Assembly: GCA_902462325.1 (NCBI GenBank)
Contig: CABQBF010000007.1
Span: 1 to 39,219, forward strand
Source of the DNA: an uncultured Peptococcaceae bacterium
Lineage (GTDB): Bacteria; Bacillota; Peptococcia; Peptococcales; Peptococcaceae
Direction of reading: 5' to 3'
Length of the DNA: 39,219 nt
Below the pieces are notes generated by a model. The model was not told the origin of the DNA. It saw nothing but the letters and a program-made list of their open reading frames with translations, and ran no database searches. The translations under genes were made by a program, and so were the position numbers. Shown one piece after another: positions 8,189 to 16,846 of the stretch (positions are counted from its first letter, which is position 1; every line of letters begins with the position of its first letter).

Positions 8189-8908
8189 TCAGGCCTCCTC
8201 CCCATCATTTTTTACAGGCCACTTCACAGCAGCAAAGCCGCTGGCAAGCACCGCACAGATGATAATCACCCAGCCGCTGGATAATTGATGGAGCAACGGC
8301 AAATAATAAAAGAAACAGCTAATAACCGCCGCAATGACAATCACCCAAGCCAAAGCCCGTTCTGTGCGCGCTGGTGGAATAATAACTGCTAAAAACATCC
8401 CGTAGATGGCAATACCCAACGCGCTGCGCACCATATCCGGCAACAGGGAAACTGCGGTAGCGCCAATCAAGGTACCCAAAGCCCAGCCCCAAAAAGGCGC
8501 TGTCATTAAACCAATAAAATAAGCGGCAGAAATTTGTCCTTTGGACTGCATACTAACCCCAAAAATTTCATCTGTGACACCAAAGGACATCACGAGCCGT
8601 TTTGGAATTGAAAGCTGCGAATCGATCCGCTGCGACAAGGATAAGGACATCAACAGATAGCGAATATTAATGACAAAGGTTGTGATACCAATTTCCAACA
8701 AACTGCCACCGTTAATAATTAAAGCTGTGCCAGCAAATTGGCCAGCGGAAGTCAAATTGGTCATCGAAATCAGTACCGCAATCCAAAAGGGCAAACCATG
8801 TTCAGTACACATCATGCCAAAAGTAAATGATACGGAGAGATAACCCAGGCAAATGGGCACGCCATTTTGCAAGCCTCTTAGAAATGCGGATTTGGTATCA
8901 ATAGACAA
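8189..8908 (-). CDS. azlC: Branched-chain amino acid exporter AzlC
   Basis: A 239-residue AzlC family permease with 5-7 hydrophobic segments. Family marks are GVPICLGYLSVSFTFGMM at the N-terminus, the LTSAGQFAG motif near residue 54 and NIRYLLMSLSLS near 80. The start is TTG at 8908 with AAGGAGGAAG upstream. It is the first gene of azlCD. A hairpin followed by a T-tract lies about 40 nt upstream, which may attenuate transcription. Confidence 0.96.
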   Translation of the reverse strand: MSIDTKSAFLRGLQNGVPICLGYLSVSFTFGMMCTEHGLPFWIAVLISMTNLTSAGQFAGTALIINGGSLLEIGITTFVINIRYLLMSLSLSQRIDSQLSIPKRLVMSFGVTDEIFGVSMQSKGQISAAYFIGLMTAPFWGWALGTLIGATAVSLLPDMVRSALGIAIYGMFLAVIIPPARTERALAWVIVIAAVISCFFYYLPLLHQLSSGWVIIICAVLASGFAAVKWPVKNDGEEA

Positions 8909-8940
8909 AACACTTCCTCCTTTTTATAAAAATTCTGTAA

Positions 8941-8977
8941 TAAAACAGCCCACTGCCAATTTGCACAACAGTGAGCC
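8941..8977 (-). terminator. Leader hairpin upstream of azlC
   Basis: On the minus strand GGCTCACTG pairs with CAGTGGGCT (two G-U or weak pairs), loop of 13 nt, followed by GTTTTATT. It lies between the small ORF at 9014-9148 and azlC. It is either the terminator of that ORF or an attenuator of azlCD. Confidence 0.4.
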
Positions 8978-9013
8978 AGGTTTTGTCCCATGCAATATCA
9001 AATTGTAAAACTT

Positions 9014-9148
9014 TCACCAAAGTTTGTCAACAGCCAGCACACAATTACCACGGAAATCAATTTTCAAGGACAGCCCAGAGCTAATTACAGCAAGCATAAT
9101 TTTAGACACAGCACGTTTAAACGCCATTGGGTTTTTATCATCAAACAT
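9014..9148 (-). CDS. Small ORF or gene remnant (44 aa)
   Basis: A minus-strand frame from ATG at 9148 encodes 44 residues, starting MFDDKNPMAFKRAVSK and ending AVDKLW. Its composition is protein-like (LAVISSGLSLKIDF in the middle), unlike the AT-rich surroundings, but there is no good ribosome binding site and the frame is closed by a stop just upstream. I do not recognise a family. It could be a leader peptide for azlCD (12 of 44 residues are Leu, Ile or Val), a decayed gene end, or chance. Confidence 0.2.
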   Translation of the reverse strand: MFDDKNPMAFKRAVSKIMLAVISSGLSLKIDFRGNCVLAVDKLW

Positions 9149-9444
9149 AGATTCAAGGTGTCTATATTATCTCTGTTTTTCCCAAAAAAGTTGGTTAATG
9201 TTCTTCTGCTCATATTCTTAATATACTATATTTTTCTTTAATTAAACATTGATTTCCGTGAGGTTCATACGTTGCACCTTGAAGTCGGCACAGTAATTCA
9301 AGTAAAATATAATAACATGATAATGAAAAATATTTTTCTGCTGGTACAAAACTAACCGTTTCTCAACCTTCCATCTGATATACTTCAAGCACAGGTTGCA
9401 ACACTGTAAAAATAATTTAAAAATTTGGAAGGAGTATGTATCTC

Positions 9445-9651
9445 ATGTTTTTCACGAAAAGTAAAAAAATTGTTTCCCTAGCTTCTGCTATCGCTATTAT
9501 AGCTGCTTGCGGCGGAACCGCCTTTGCTTCCCCGCAGGATATCTCACAAACTGCCAATGACATCACCTTTGATTTTAACACCATCCCCCTAGAATGCGTG
9601 ATGAACGCTGATGCGGAGGCATCTGACATGGATTTTAGCCGCCTTCAGTGA
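9445..9651 (+). CDS. Small secreted protein, possibly truncated
   Basis: A 68-residue protein with a typical signal peptide: FFTKSKK, a hydrophobic core (SLASAIAIIAACGG) and a likely cut after AFA (about residue 29). The short mature part is acidic (DISQTANDITFDFN). I set the start at the ATG at 9445, because GGAAGGAG lies 10 nt upstream; the ATG at 9436 is only 2 nt from it. The frame stays open after the TGA at 9649 for 56 more codons and ends with a TGA that overlaps the ATG of the response regulator gene. The gene may therefore be a nonsense-mutated longer gene. I recognise no family; it may be linked to the two-component system downstream. Confidence 0.6.
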   Translation: MFFTKSKKIVSLASAIAIIAACGGTAFASPQDISQTANDITFDFNTIPLECVMNADAEASDMDFSRLQ

Positions 9652-9748
9652 CCACCTGTTGGCACCATTGATTCCGCATCTTTTTCTTATGGTACTGTTG
9701 CAGAGGTAAACGAATACTTTTATACAAACGTAAAGCGGCGGGAAAACG

Positions 9749-9785
9749 GAGTAATAGGGGCAGCGTGCAATTGCCCCTATTACTC
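9749..9785. repeat. Perfect 14-bp inverted repeat before the response regulator
   Basis: GAGTAATAGGGGCA (9749-9762) and TGCCCCTATTACTC (9772-9785) form a perfect stem with a 9-nt loop. The 3' side is AGTTTATAAAGAGGG, not a T-run, so it is not a standard terminator. It ends 33 nt before the response regulator start. It may be an operator, an RNA-stability stem or a weak attenuator. Confidence 0.75.
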
Positions 9786-9818
9786 TCAGTTTATAAAGAG
9801 GGAGGAAAACCTTGCGCG

Positions 9819-10496
9819 ATGAGAATTTTATATATTGAAGATGAACAGGAGTTGTCCGATATTGTATGTGCTGGTCTCCGAAAATGCAGCTACTCTGTAG
9901 ACGCGGTTTACAATGGCGAGGAAGCTTTGGAATTTTACAAGGCCTATGACTATGATGTGATCGTGCTGGATTTGAATCTTCCGGTAATTGATGGCCTGGA
10001 AGTTTTGCGTCAGATTCGGCAGAAGGATGACAAAGCAAAAATCCTTATTTTGTCAGCACGAAACGCAGTAGAGGACAGAGTTAAGGGGTTGAATATGGGA
10101 GCAAATGACTACTTGACAAAACCTTTTGATTTTCTGGAGCTAGAGGCGCGCATCAGAACCCTCTGCCGGATTTCTTATGTCCAAATTGCCAATGTTCTTA
10201 CTTGTAATGGCCTTACAATCGATATGGCAGCGAAGTCTGCATCTTATGAGTCGGTTAAGCTTCCACTGACTAAAAAGGAGTACGCCATTTTAGAATATTT
10301 TGTTCTCCATAAAAACCAGACCATAGATGTAAAAGAAATTATAGAACACGCATGGGATAGCGAGGCGGATTTTTTCCCCGACACGTTAAAATATCACATT
10401 CATGCAATCAAGAAAAAATTGGTCGAGATAGGTTGCAAAAAGGATTTCATTCGCAATGTTCGAGGCGTTGGATATTTTGTGGGAGATGAGCAATGA
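9819..10496 (+). CDS. OmpR/PhoB-family response regulator
   Basis: A 225-residue transcription factor. The receiver domain (1-115) has the acidic pocket E7/D8, phospho-acceptor D51 (VIVLDLNLP), S79 in LILSA and K101 in LTKPF. The C-terminal winged helix (about 128-222) has the OmpR signature LPLTKKEYAILEYFV and ends NVRGVGYFV. The ATG at 9819 is preceded by GGGAGG, 13 nt away, which is long; an in-frame GTG at 9765 lies inside the inverted repeat and is less likely. The stop overlaps the kinase gene by 4 nt (ATGA). The target genes are unknown; the upstream secreted-protein gene is an obvious candidate. Confidence 0.95.
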   Translation: MRILYIEDEQELSDIVCAGLRKCSYSVDAVYNGEEALEFYKAYDYDVIVLDLNLPVIDGLEVLRQIRQKDDKAKILILSARNAVEDRVKGLNMGANDYLTKPFDFLELEARIRTLCRISYVQIANVLTCNGLTIDMAAKSASYESVKLPLTKKEYAILEYFVLHKNQTIDVKEIIEHAWDSEADFFPDTLKYHIHAIKKKLVEIGCKKDFIRNVRGVGYFVGDEQ

Positions 10497-11635
10497 TGAA
10501 AACGAAATCTTTGTGTTTTCGCCTTACTTTGATGACTGGTACAATTTTGTTACTATGCTCCGTCGCTTTTACGCTGTTGGCCTCCTATAACGCAGGGAAA
10601 CAACTCACTGCAGTTGCAGAAGTTATATCGAGTGAAGGGCTTGTTATTGTTCCTGCCCAAATGACCGAAGGAGGGTTTTTCTCCCCTACAGTACCACCGA
10701 CAGAAATTCCTACTGTGACAGCAGCAAAGCGCAGTTTTAATTCGGCGGGAATCGTTTCACTGGTGGTAATTTCTATACTGGGAACAGGAACAGTTTATTT
10801 TGTCACAAGACGGGCGCTGAAACCAATTCAGGAACTAAACGAACAAATCACAGTGATTACGGAAAATAATTTGGATGAGCGCGTCAACGGCGACCAGCGA
10901 ACAGATGAAGTAGGAACCCTGTGCCGTTCTTTCAATATCATGTTGGAAAGACTGAGCAGATCATTTTCAACGCAAAAGCGTTTTTCTGCCAATGTGGCCC
11001 ATGAATTAAAAACGCCGCTCACCACCAGGCAGGCCAGTGTTCAGGTAATGCGGTTGGAGCCATCGCCCACGCCCGATGAATATGAAAAAATGTTGGATAC
11101 TGTTGAGCGGAACATTAGCCGCTTACGGGCGATTATTGATGATTTAATGCGCCTTTGTGACGAGCAGGAGCAGATTGAAAAAGACAAAATATCTTTGGAC
11201 ACAATTTTTGCAGACATTTTTTCTGAACTCTCACCTTCTTTAAAGGATAGGCATATTCAATATGAACTAAATTTTAACGAATGCCCTACGGTATGGGGAA
11301 ATTTAAGTTTACTATACAGAGCGTTTTTCAACTTGGTAGAAAATGCGGTGAAGTATAACCGAGATGGTGGAGCAATCTTGATTTCTTCAAATTGCAAAGA
11401 TAACATTTGCGAAATTTGCATTAAAGATACTGGAAATGGAATTCCGCAAGAGGAGTTGTCTTTTATTTTTGAGCCCTTTTATCGCGTTAATAAATCCCGT
11501 TCTCGAAAGACCGGCGGTGCCGGGCTGGGCTTATCTGTTGTAAAGACCATCATAGAGCGTCACGGCTGGAATATCTCTGTAAAAAGTGAAGTCGGCATTG
11601 GCACAGAATTTATAATCCAGTTGTATAAATCTTAA
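10493..11635 (+). CDS. Sensor histidine kinase
   Basis: A 380-residue membrane kinase, partner of the preceding regulator by overlap. Two membrane helices (about 11-30 and 86-104) flank a short extracytoplasmic loop of about 55 residues that is rich in Pro/Thr (FSPTVPPTEIPTVT) and has no recognisable sensor fold. A HAMP domain (105-157) follows, then HisKA with H170 in AHELKTPL, and HATPase with N284 (NLVENAVKYN), DTGNGI (312-317), the F box EPFYRV and GAGLGLS (342-348). All catalytic motifs are present. The ligand is unknown; the small loop suggests that it senses through the membrane or a partner. Confidence 0.96.
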   Translation: MMKTKSLCFRLTLMTGTILLLCSVAFTLLASYNAGKQLTAVAEVISSEGLVIVPAQMTEGGFFSPTVPPTEIPTVTAAKRSFNSAGIVSLVVISILGTGTVYFVTRRALKPIQELNEQITVITENNLDERVNGDQRTDEVGTLCRSFNIMLERLSRSFSTQKRFSANVAHELKTPLTTRQASVQVMRLEPSPTPDEYEKMLDTVERNISRLRAIIDDLMRLCDEQEQIEKDKISLDTIFADIFSELSPSLKDRHIQYELNFNECPTVWGNLSLLYRAFFNLVENAVKYNRDGGAILISSNCKDNICEICIKDTGNGIPQEELSFIFEPFYRVNKSRSRKTGGAGLGLSVVKTIIERHGWNISVKSEVGIGTEFIIQLYKS

Positions 11636-12043
11636 GCCAAAAATATTCGTCAAGTTCAACCTGCAAAAGTTAAATGCTGTTCATAAGGAGTTGGCAGACC
11701 AACTAAAATCATTGTTGACGGCAAAGAGATAATAGCGTGCCTGTCTTAAAAGAGGTGAGCTTTGTTGTGATTGGTAATATAAATGCTGTTTTTCATTATA
11801 CTGTATGGAAAATAGTCATATTCTGGTTTGGAGTGAAAAGGAAAATGAAGCCTTGCAGTTATGAAAAATTGTAACTGCAAGGCTTCATTTTATGCCAAAA
11901 ATACTTTAAAAATCACAGAGCATCGGAGAGAAATTTCTATCGTTTTAAGTGATAATCGCTTTGCCCTTCTATAACCAATTATATGTCTTATATCAGATTT
12001 TGGACTGTACACATCTCACTACATTTTCGCAGCTAACGCCCTT
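11636..12043. other. Intergenic region with terminator
   Basis: 408 nt without a convincing gene. Apart from the long hairpin at 11842-11891 I see no feature. A short plus-strand frame that ends at 11732 (with ELADQLKSLLTAKR at its end) overlaps the kinase 3' end in another frame and has no ribosome binding site. Confidence 0.7.
11842..11891. terminator. Strong bidirectional terminator
   Basis: A perfect 20-bp stem (AAAATGAAGCCTTGCAGTTA with its complement) and a 10-nt loop. The T-rich arm ends in CATTTTATG on the plus strand and CATTTTCC on the minus strand. It lies about 200 nt after the kinase gene. Confidence 0.75.
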
Positions 12044-12319
12044 TTATTCCTTAATTAAAACTACATTGGCGCTGTGTACCAGATAAACCTTGCCATTCAC
12101 TTTTATTTGCAGCTGATCGCCGTCTTTATAATCGGTCCAGCTTTCCACCTTGCCCTGCACCACTTCTCCATTGGGCAGCTTTATGATGGCTGTATCATAG
12201 GCGTAGGTCAAATCAATAATCGTTTTATTGTAAAATTCTGAATGAATCAGCAAAGCAGCTCCTGCCAAAATGGCTAGGATCACGATTACAATCAAAATTG
12301 TGATTCCTTTTTTCTTCAT
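12044..12319 (-). CDS. Small membrane-anchored protein, unknown function
   Basis: A 91-residue protein: a short basic start (MKKKG), one hydrophobic helix (residues 6-25) and a soluble domain of about 65 residues that looks like a small beta-barrel: IIKLPNGEVVQGKV, then DGDQLQIKVNGKVYLVHSANVVLIKE. I have the impression of related unnamed small proteins in other Firmicutes, but cannot confirm it. GGAGGAGGT lies 9 nt before the ATG. A terminator separates it from the hydrogenase gene upstream, so it is probably transcribed on its own. Confidence 0.85.
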   Translation of the reverse strand: MKKKGITILIVIVILAILAGAALLIHSEFYNKTIIDLTYAYDTAIIKLPNGEVVQGKVESWTDYKDGDQLQIKVNGKVYLVHSANVVLIKE

Positions 12320-12424
12320 ATTTTCTGCACCTCCTCCGTATTATCAAATCAGATAACCAAAAAAATCTGCTTTTCCCATCTTCCAACTCGATTATAGCAG
12401 AAAAAGACCATATTGTGTAGACAA

Positions 12425-12461
12425 AAGTAAAAACAGACGCCACAAGTCGTAACGTCTGTTT
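12425..12461 (-). terminator. Terminator of the hydrogenase operon
   Basis: On the minus strand AAACAGACG pairs with CGTCTGTTT (loop 13 nt), followed by TTACTTTTG. It begins 9 nt after the hydrogenase stop codon. Confidence 0.7.
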
Positions 12462-12469
12462 CATAAGGT

Positions 12470-13924
12470 TTATTTCCGGTGCATAGAGAATTTGAAGGTT
12501 TCGTAGTATGGGGTTACATTATCGATAATACCGCGATTATCTGCTTTACTGAATAAAGCAGCTCTATCTCGCCGGCTCTGCATTTCCGGTTTAATACTGC
12601 CAGGACCATTTACACAGCCGCCTTCGCAGGCCATTCCTTCGATAAAGTCTTCCGGCAACTTGCCAACCCGCATCATCAGCAACGCTTTTTTACATTCGGC
12701 AGCGCCGTTGCATTGCGCCACTTTCGCATCAATATCGGCATTCATTTCTTTGAAAGCCTGTACCACTGCAGCGGTTACGCCGCCGGAGGAACCAAATTTT
12801 TTGCCGTAAATACTGCCCTGCTGCAGCACGGCATCGGAGGCTTTCAATTCTATATCTTTCGCCCGCAACATAGCATCCAATTCTTCAAAGGTCAGAGCAT
12901 AGTCGGCGTTATCCTGCGTAATGGACTCGATGACCTCGCTCTTTTTCGCAATACACGGCCCGATAAATACGGTAACAGCGCCAGGATGCTTTGCACGAAT
13001 AAACCGCGCCATAGCCGACATTGGCGATACAGTAGTAGACACGCGATCCTCTAACTGTGGGAAATGCTTTTTCACCATAGTCACAAAAGCCGGACAACAG
13101 GAGGTGGTCATTTTTTTGCCTTCCTGATAGGCTTCCAACCATTCCTTTGCTTCACTTTCCGCAACCATGTCGCCGCCTAAGGCAACTTCATACATATCGG
13201 CAAAACCCAACTGTTTCACTGCTTCTGCCAAATCAGCCATCGAAATATTGCCAAACTGACCTTCTCCAGCCGGCGCAACCATCGCGTAGACAGGCAAGCC
13301 TTGATTGATTAAATTAATAACGCTGACCATAAAGGAGCGGTCCATAATCGCACCGAACGGGCAGTTTTTAATGCACTGTCCACAATGGATGCATTTGTTT
13401 TCATCCACCACAACGATTTTATTTTCATCCATGGTAATCGCATCCACTGGGCAGCTCCGCTTGCAGGGGCGCATCAAATCGGCAATGGCATTGTATGGAC
13501 AAGCCTGATAGCATTTGCCGCATTCTTTACACAGTTGCGTATCAATATGAGCTTTATCCCGCTGAATGGTAATGGCATGGAAATTACAAGCCTGCTGACA
13601 TTTACGGCTCATGCAGCGCTGACAGTTGTCGGTGACAACGAAACGGTTAATGGGACAACCCTCACAGGCCGATTCCACAACCTGTACGATATTGCGATTT
13701 TCCTTGTCCTGAATTGGGGAACGGCCTTCTGCTACACGGATACGCTGACGGATGATTTCCCGTTCTTTATAAACACAGCAGCGAAAATTGGCCTGGGGCC
13801 CAGGAATAATATCAAATGGAATTTGATCTCTGGCTTCTTCCAAATCGCCAGCAAAAGCATGCTTTGCTACCTGATATAACACCTCATGTTTTACACCGAC
13901 GATGGTTGCATCTTTATCAAGCAT
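12470..13924 (-). CDS. [FeFe] hydrogenase, group-B-like monomer
   Basis: A 484-residue ferredoxin-type hydrogenase, likely interconverting protons and H2 with ferredoxin. The N-terminal part (residues 87-190) is packed with cysteines for several Fe-S clusters: CEGC (87-90), CQRCMSRKC (101-109), CKECGKCYQAC (132-142), CKRSC and CIHCGQCIKNC (178-188). The catalytic H domain has the H-cluster ligands: TSCCPAF with C276/C277, GPCIAKK with C324, and CEGGC with C433/C437. TSCCPAF and the ending NGPGS rather than NGGGQP match the less studied group B enzymes. It is last in the operon, 14 nt after the phosphatase gene. Maturases HydE, HydF and HydG are not in this window. Catalytic activity is inferred, not shown. 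Confidence 0.92.
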   Translation of the reverse strand: MLDKDATIVGVKHEVLYQVAKHAFAGDLEEARDQIPFDIIPGPQANFRCCVYKEREIIRQRIRVAEGRSPIQDKENRNIVQVVESACEGCPINRFVVTDNCQRCMSRKCQQACNFHAITIQRDKAHIDTQLCKECGKCYQACPYNAIADLMRPCKRSCPVDAITMDENKIVVVDENKCIHCGQCIKNCPFGAIMDRSFMVSVINLINQGLPVYAMVAPAGEGQFGNISMADLAEAVKQLGFADMYEVALGGDMVAESEAKEWLEAYQEGKKMTTSCCPAFVTMVKKHFPQLEDRVSTTVSPMSAMARFIRAKHPGAVTVFIGPCIAKKSEVIESITQDNADYALTFEELDAMLRAKDIELKASDAVLQQGSIYGKKFGSSGGVTAAVVQAFKEMNADIDAKVAQCNGAAECKKALLMMRVGKLPEDFIEGMACEGGCVNGPGSIKPEMQSRRDRAALFSKADNRGIIDNVTPYYETFKFSMHRK

Positions 13925-13938
13925 AATAACACTCCTCT

Positions 13939-15111
13939 TTATACATAAGTGATGGATACCGTTTTGCCAGCCTTTTCAATGGCGTCCTTTAACTGTTCAA
14001 TCAGCGCTACCCGCAAATTGAAATCAAAAGGAATCATTGGATTTTGGTAAGCGGCGTTGATAGTTCTCCCCACAAATAATTTAATATCGGTACAATCTTC
14101 AATCAATAATTTGGCCAGACGGGCTCCGCCGTCTTTTTTGTCCAAGTCGGCAAAGAAGGCTGCGTCCAAATTGCCTTCATTATATTGCTTCAAAAGCTGC
14201 AAGACGCGGTTTAAGGTTACAATCCCTTCTGTTACCAGATCAATTCCCTCCATCGTAGCCATGGGCGGAACATCTACATCAAAATATTCCAGGGATACCT
14301 CTAACGGCCGGTTCAACACCCGGGATACAATATTGGCACTGGTACCGCCGCAAATTACCGAGGCACCGTCTAATGCCATAAATTCTTTGACAATGCGTTC
14401 ATCGTCCTCCTGATTTACCGGAGGGCCCGTGAAAATTTTCACCAATTTTTTGTCAATGACGCGCACCGCTGCTACTGTGGTATCGTCACCTGGTTTTTGT
14501 TCATACAATTCTTTACAATAATCTGTTAAACCCGCTGTCACACGGGACGGTGTTTCATTGCCCGAATAGTGCTGCGCCACAAATTGTGAAACGCCGTCCA
14601 AACCCCAACCAAAATCACAAAAGCGACCAACGCCGGCATGGGTGACCCCATCGCTCATCAGCACAAACAAATCGCCGGCCTGGGCATAAATCCGGCACTC
14701 CTTTACCTTTTTACCTGCGACCTCGCAGTCATAAAAAGGTAACTCCAACAGCTTCCCATCCCGCATAAAAATACAGCCGGGACTGTCAAAGTCTACAATA
14801 TAGGTTTCTCCACTGTCATAGATTTGCAAAATGGTAAAGGTGGAATATGCCACTTGCCGAATTTGACAGATTGGCAGCGTTTTTGCGATCGTTTCTACAC
14901 ATTCATCCAGGGAAGAGCCATTATAAAGCATGGTTCCCAAAATTTTAGCAGTTAAGGTGGACAAAATGTTGGCCTTCACGCCACTGCCCATCCCATCGGC
15001 TAAAATTAAAATGGTAGAATTATCAGTTTTTAAAAGCTCAATATGGTCGCCACACAATTCTTCATTGCATTTATTCAGGCTCTTATAGGATACATCTACC
15101 TTTAGTTTCAT
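13939..15111 (-). CDS. SpoIIE-type PP2C serine phosphatase
   Basis: A 390-residue cytosolic protein. The N-terminal PP2C/SpoIIE domain (about 1-225) has metal-binding motifs LADGMGSG (D39), LMSDGV (D154) and GDDTTV (209-213). The remaining 165 residues form a domain I do not recognise, often present in hydrogenase-linked SpoIIE proteins. No membrane helices, so it is not SpoIIE itself. It begins 1 nt after the HydS stop, so the two are tightly coupled. Known clusters of sensory (group C) hydrogenases carry such phosphatases; the likely role is to turn an H2 or redox signal into dephosphorylation of a regulator. Substrate unknown. Confidence 0.88.
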   Translation of the reverse strand: MKLKVDVSYKSLNKCNEELCGDHIELLKTDNSTILILADGMGSGVKANILSTLTAKILGTMLYNGSSLDECVETIAKTLPICQIRQVAYSTFTILQIYDSGETYIVDFDSPGCIFMRDGKLLELPFYDCEVAGKKVKECRIYAQAGDLFVLMSDGVTHAGVGRFCDFGWGLDGVSQFVAQHYSGNETPSRVTAGLTDYCKELYEQKPGDDTTVAAVRVIDKKLVKIFTGPPVNQEDDERIVKEFMALDGASVICGGTSANIVSRVLNRPLEVSLEYFDVDVPPMATMEGIDLVTEGIVTLNRVLQLLKQYNEGNLDAAFFADLDKKDGGARLAKLLIEDCTDIKLFVGRTINAAYQNPMIPFDFNLRVALIEQLKDAIEKAGKTVSITYV

Positions 15112-15112
15112 A

Positions 15113-16846
15113 TCACTTCTGCTCCAGTTCTTCCTGGTCGGAGAGAATCATATTGCGCAGCTTCGTCAGACTGACTTTAGTTTCTGCGGTGGTTTCTCCT
15201 AACAGACTGGCAATCTGCTGCGCCACCATCATTTGCTTATCAATCACATTCTGTGCCATTTCCACTGTTTCCAGCTTCAAAGTATACTGCTGCTGTTTTT
15301 TGACCTCTTCGGCGGTAATATTCTGGAACAGGCCCATCACACTGTCCTGTTCTTCCATATAAATAATATCCTGCAGCATATAAAGCTGGTACTGCGGATA
15401 ATATACTTTTTTGCCGTAAATATTCTTATGACTCTGGTATACTTCTCGAAAATCATCATCCGGAATTACACCGCTCAACGGCGTATGACTTACTTCGGCG
15501 CGGCTTTTGCCAAAGCACACTTCAGCAGCGGTAGAAAATTCTACCAGACGCATATTGGCATCGACTGCAAGGATGGCATCCGGCGCTTTATCCATAATGG
15601 TTTTTGCCATGGAACGAGCCTGTTCTTGCATATAAGGCATACACATGTTCAGTTCCGCTTTGCCCTGGTATACAGCAATCGCCTTGGCACGGCAAGACGG
15701 ATAGCCGCAAGCCGTACAGTTTAATTCATCTTTCTTGCTGTACTTACCAATCTTTCTTAAGATGTCACGAATTTCTTCTTCGGTCGGAATGGGCAACGCG
15801 ATGGAACGGTCATGGAATTCTCTGTCAAAGTAGCCTTGCGGCTTTTCAGGAAAATCTTTCGGTTGTTCTTTTTCTCCAGACACAATGTCTTCTACCAGCA
15901 ACTTTTTCCGGAAGCGGGAATATTTACGATGGGCAATGGCCGGACCTTCAATGCAACTACCGCGGCAAACGCTCATTTCAATCACACAATGCTCCAATTC
16001 CCCCTGTTCCATGCTTTCCAACAGCGCAATACAGTCTTCCAAGCCATGAACGGTGATGGTTTTATAATCATGCTTCCCTTCTGTAGCCGCTTCAACAGCA
16101 GACAAAATGCCGCCGCTGATAGGATACAACCGGTTCACCTTCGGATTACGGTTATCCATGCGGGACGGCTCACATTGCTGCAAATCAATGCCCGCTTCTT
16201 TTAACCAATCCTCCAACTCCACAAAATCTATTACGGCATCCACATAACCGCTGGTGCGGCTATCAATTTCCGCTTCCCGTTTTTTGGCGATGCAAGGCCC
16301 AATAAAGACCACGCGCATATTATTTCCCAATTCTTCATGCAACATTTTACCATGCGCAATCATGGGCGATACTACTGGTGCCAAATACTGTGCCAGCTCC
16401 GGATGATGCAGCTCTACCAGCTCATTGGCACTTGGACAGCAAGTCGTAATAATATTCTTCATATTGCCTTTTTGAATCAAACGGGCATACTCATTGGTGA
16501 CATAAGCGGCTGCCTCGGCCGTTTCCCGCACCTGCGTAAACCCCAGCTTTTTCAGCGCAGTTACCACCTGACCCGGGTGGGCATGGTCCAATGCCACCAT
16601 ATAAGACGGCGCCAAAGATGCAATGACATGCTCATGATTTTGGATGAAGTATTTCACCTTATCCAAATCGCTGAGAAACTTTTTCGCACTCTGCGGACAG
16701 ACTTCCATGCAACGACCGCAAAGAATGCAACGGTCATCCAAGATTTGCGCCTGACCGTTTTTCACCTCAATGGCTTTTACGGCACAACTGCGCACACATT
16801 TATAGCAGTTTTTACATTGGGCTGCTTCAAATCCAATTACCTTCAT
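15113..16846 (-). CDS. HydS-like sensory [FeFe] hydrogenase with PAS domain
   Basis: A 577-residue protein of the group C (putative sensory) hydrogenases. Order: two 4Fe-4S sites (CKNCYKC at 11-17, CILCGRCMEVC at 40-50); H-cluster domain with TTCCPS (C136/C137), GPCIAKK (C185) and CRGSC (C294/C298); an Fe-S domain with CTACGYPSC (377-385) and a later Cys near 402; and a PAS domain (about 420-515) that starts MDKAPDAILAVDANMRLV; then a short C-terminal helical tail. There is no kinase domain; output is presumably through the phosphatase encoded next. Its ATG overlaps the TGA of the upstream ferredoxin gene (ATGA). H2 sensing is inferred from the family. Confidence 0.93.
   Translation of the reverse strand: MKVIGFEAAQCKNCYKCVRSCAVKAIEVKNGQAQILDDRCILCGRCMEVCPQSAKKFLSDLDKVKYFIQNHEHVIASLAPSYMVALDHAHPGQVVTALKKLGFTQVRETAEAAAYVTNEYARLIQKGNMKNIITTCCPSANELVELHHPELAQYLAPVVSPMIAHGKMLHEELGNNMRVVFIGPCIAKKREAEIDSRTSGYVDAVIDFVELEDWLKEAGIDLQQCEPSRMDNRNPKVNRLYPISGGILSAVEAATEGKHDYKTITVHGLEDCIALLESMEQGELEHCVIEMSVCRGSCIEGPAIAHRKYSRFRKKLLVEDIVSGEKEQPKDFPEKPQGYFDREFHDRSIALPIPTEEEIRDILRKIGKYSKKDELNCTACGYPSCRAKAIAVYQGKAELNMCMPYMQEQARSMAKTIMDKAPDAILAVDANMRLVEFSTAAEVCFGKSRAEVSHTPLSGVIPDDDFREVYQSHKNIYGKKVYYPQYQLYMLQDIIYMEEQDSVMGLFQNITAEEVKKQQQYTLKLETVEMAQNVIDKQMMVAQQIASLLGETTAETKVSLTKLRNMILSDQEELEQK

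Larger units (their letters stand above)
8909..9444. other. AT-rich intergenic region
   Basis: 536 nt between azlC (-) and the secreted-protein gene (+). It holds a hairpin with T-tract (8941-8977) and a small minus-strand frame (9014-9148), both described separately. The rest (9150-9420) is strongly AT-rich without convincing coding content. No T-box specifier/antiterminator pattern was recognised. Confidence 0.7.

Noticed and set aside
8990..9241. Plus-strand frame of 83 aa in the azlC gap
   Set aside because: Low-complexity AT-rich sequence, no ribosome binding site, and the complement strand of a more protein-like frame.
9649..9690. TGA as selenocysteine codon
   Set aside because: Only a 3-bp stem can be drawn directly after the TGA; not a bacterial SECIS. 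Kept only as a low possibility.
11610..11732. Short frame overlapping the kinase 3' end
   Set aside because: Reads like protein near its end but has no start signal and overlaps the kinase gene out of frame.
13385..13879. Plus-strand frame opposite the hydrogenase gene
   Set aside because: Shadow of the catalytic hydrogenase, whose motifs are complete on the minus strand.
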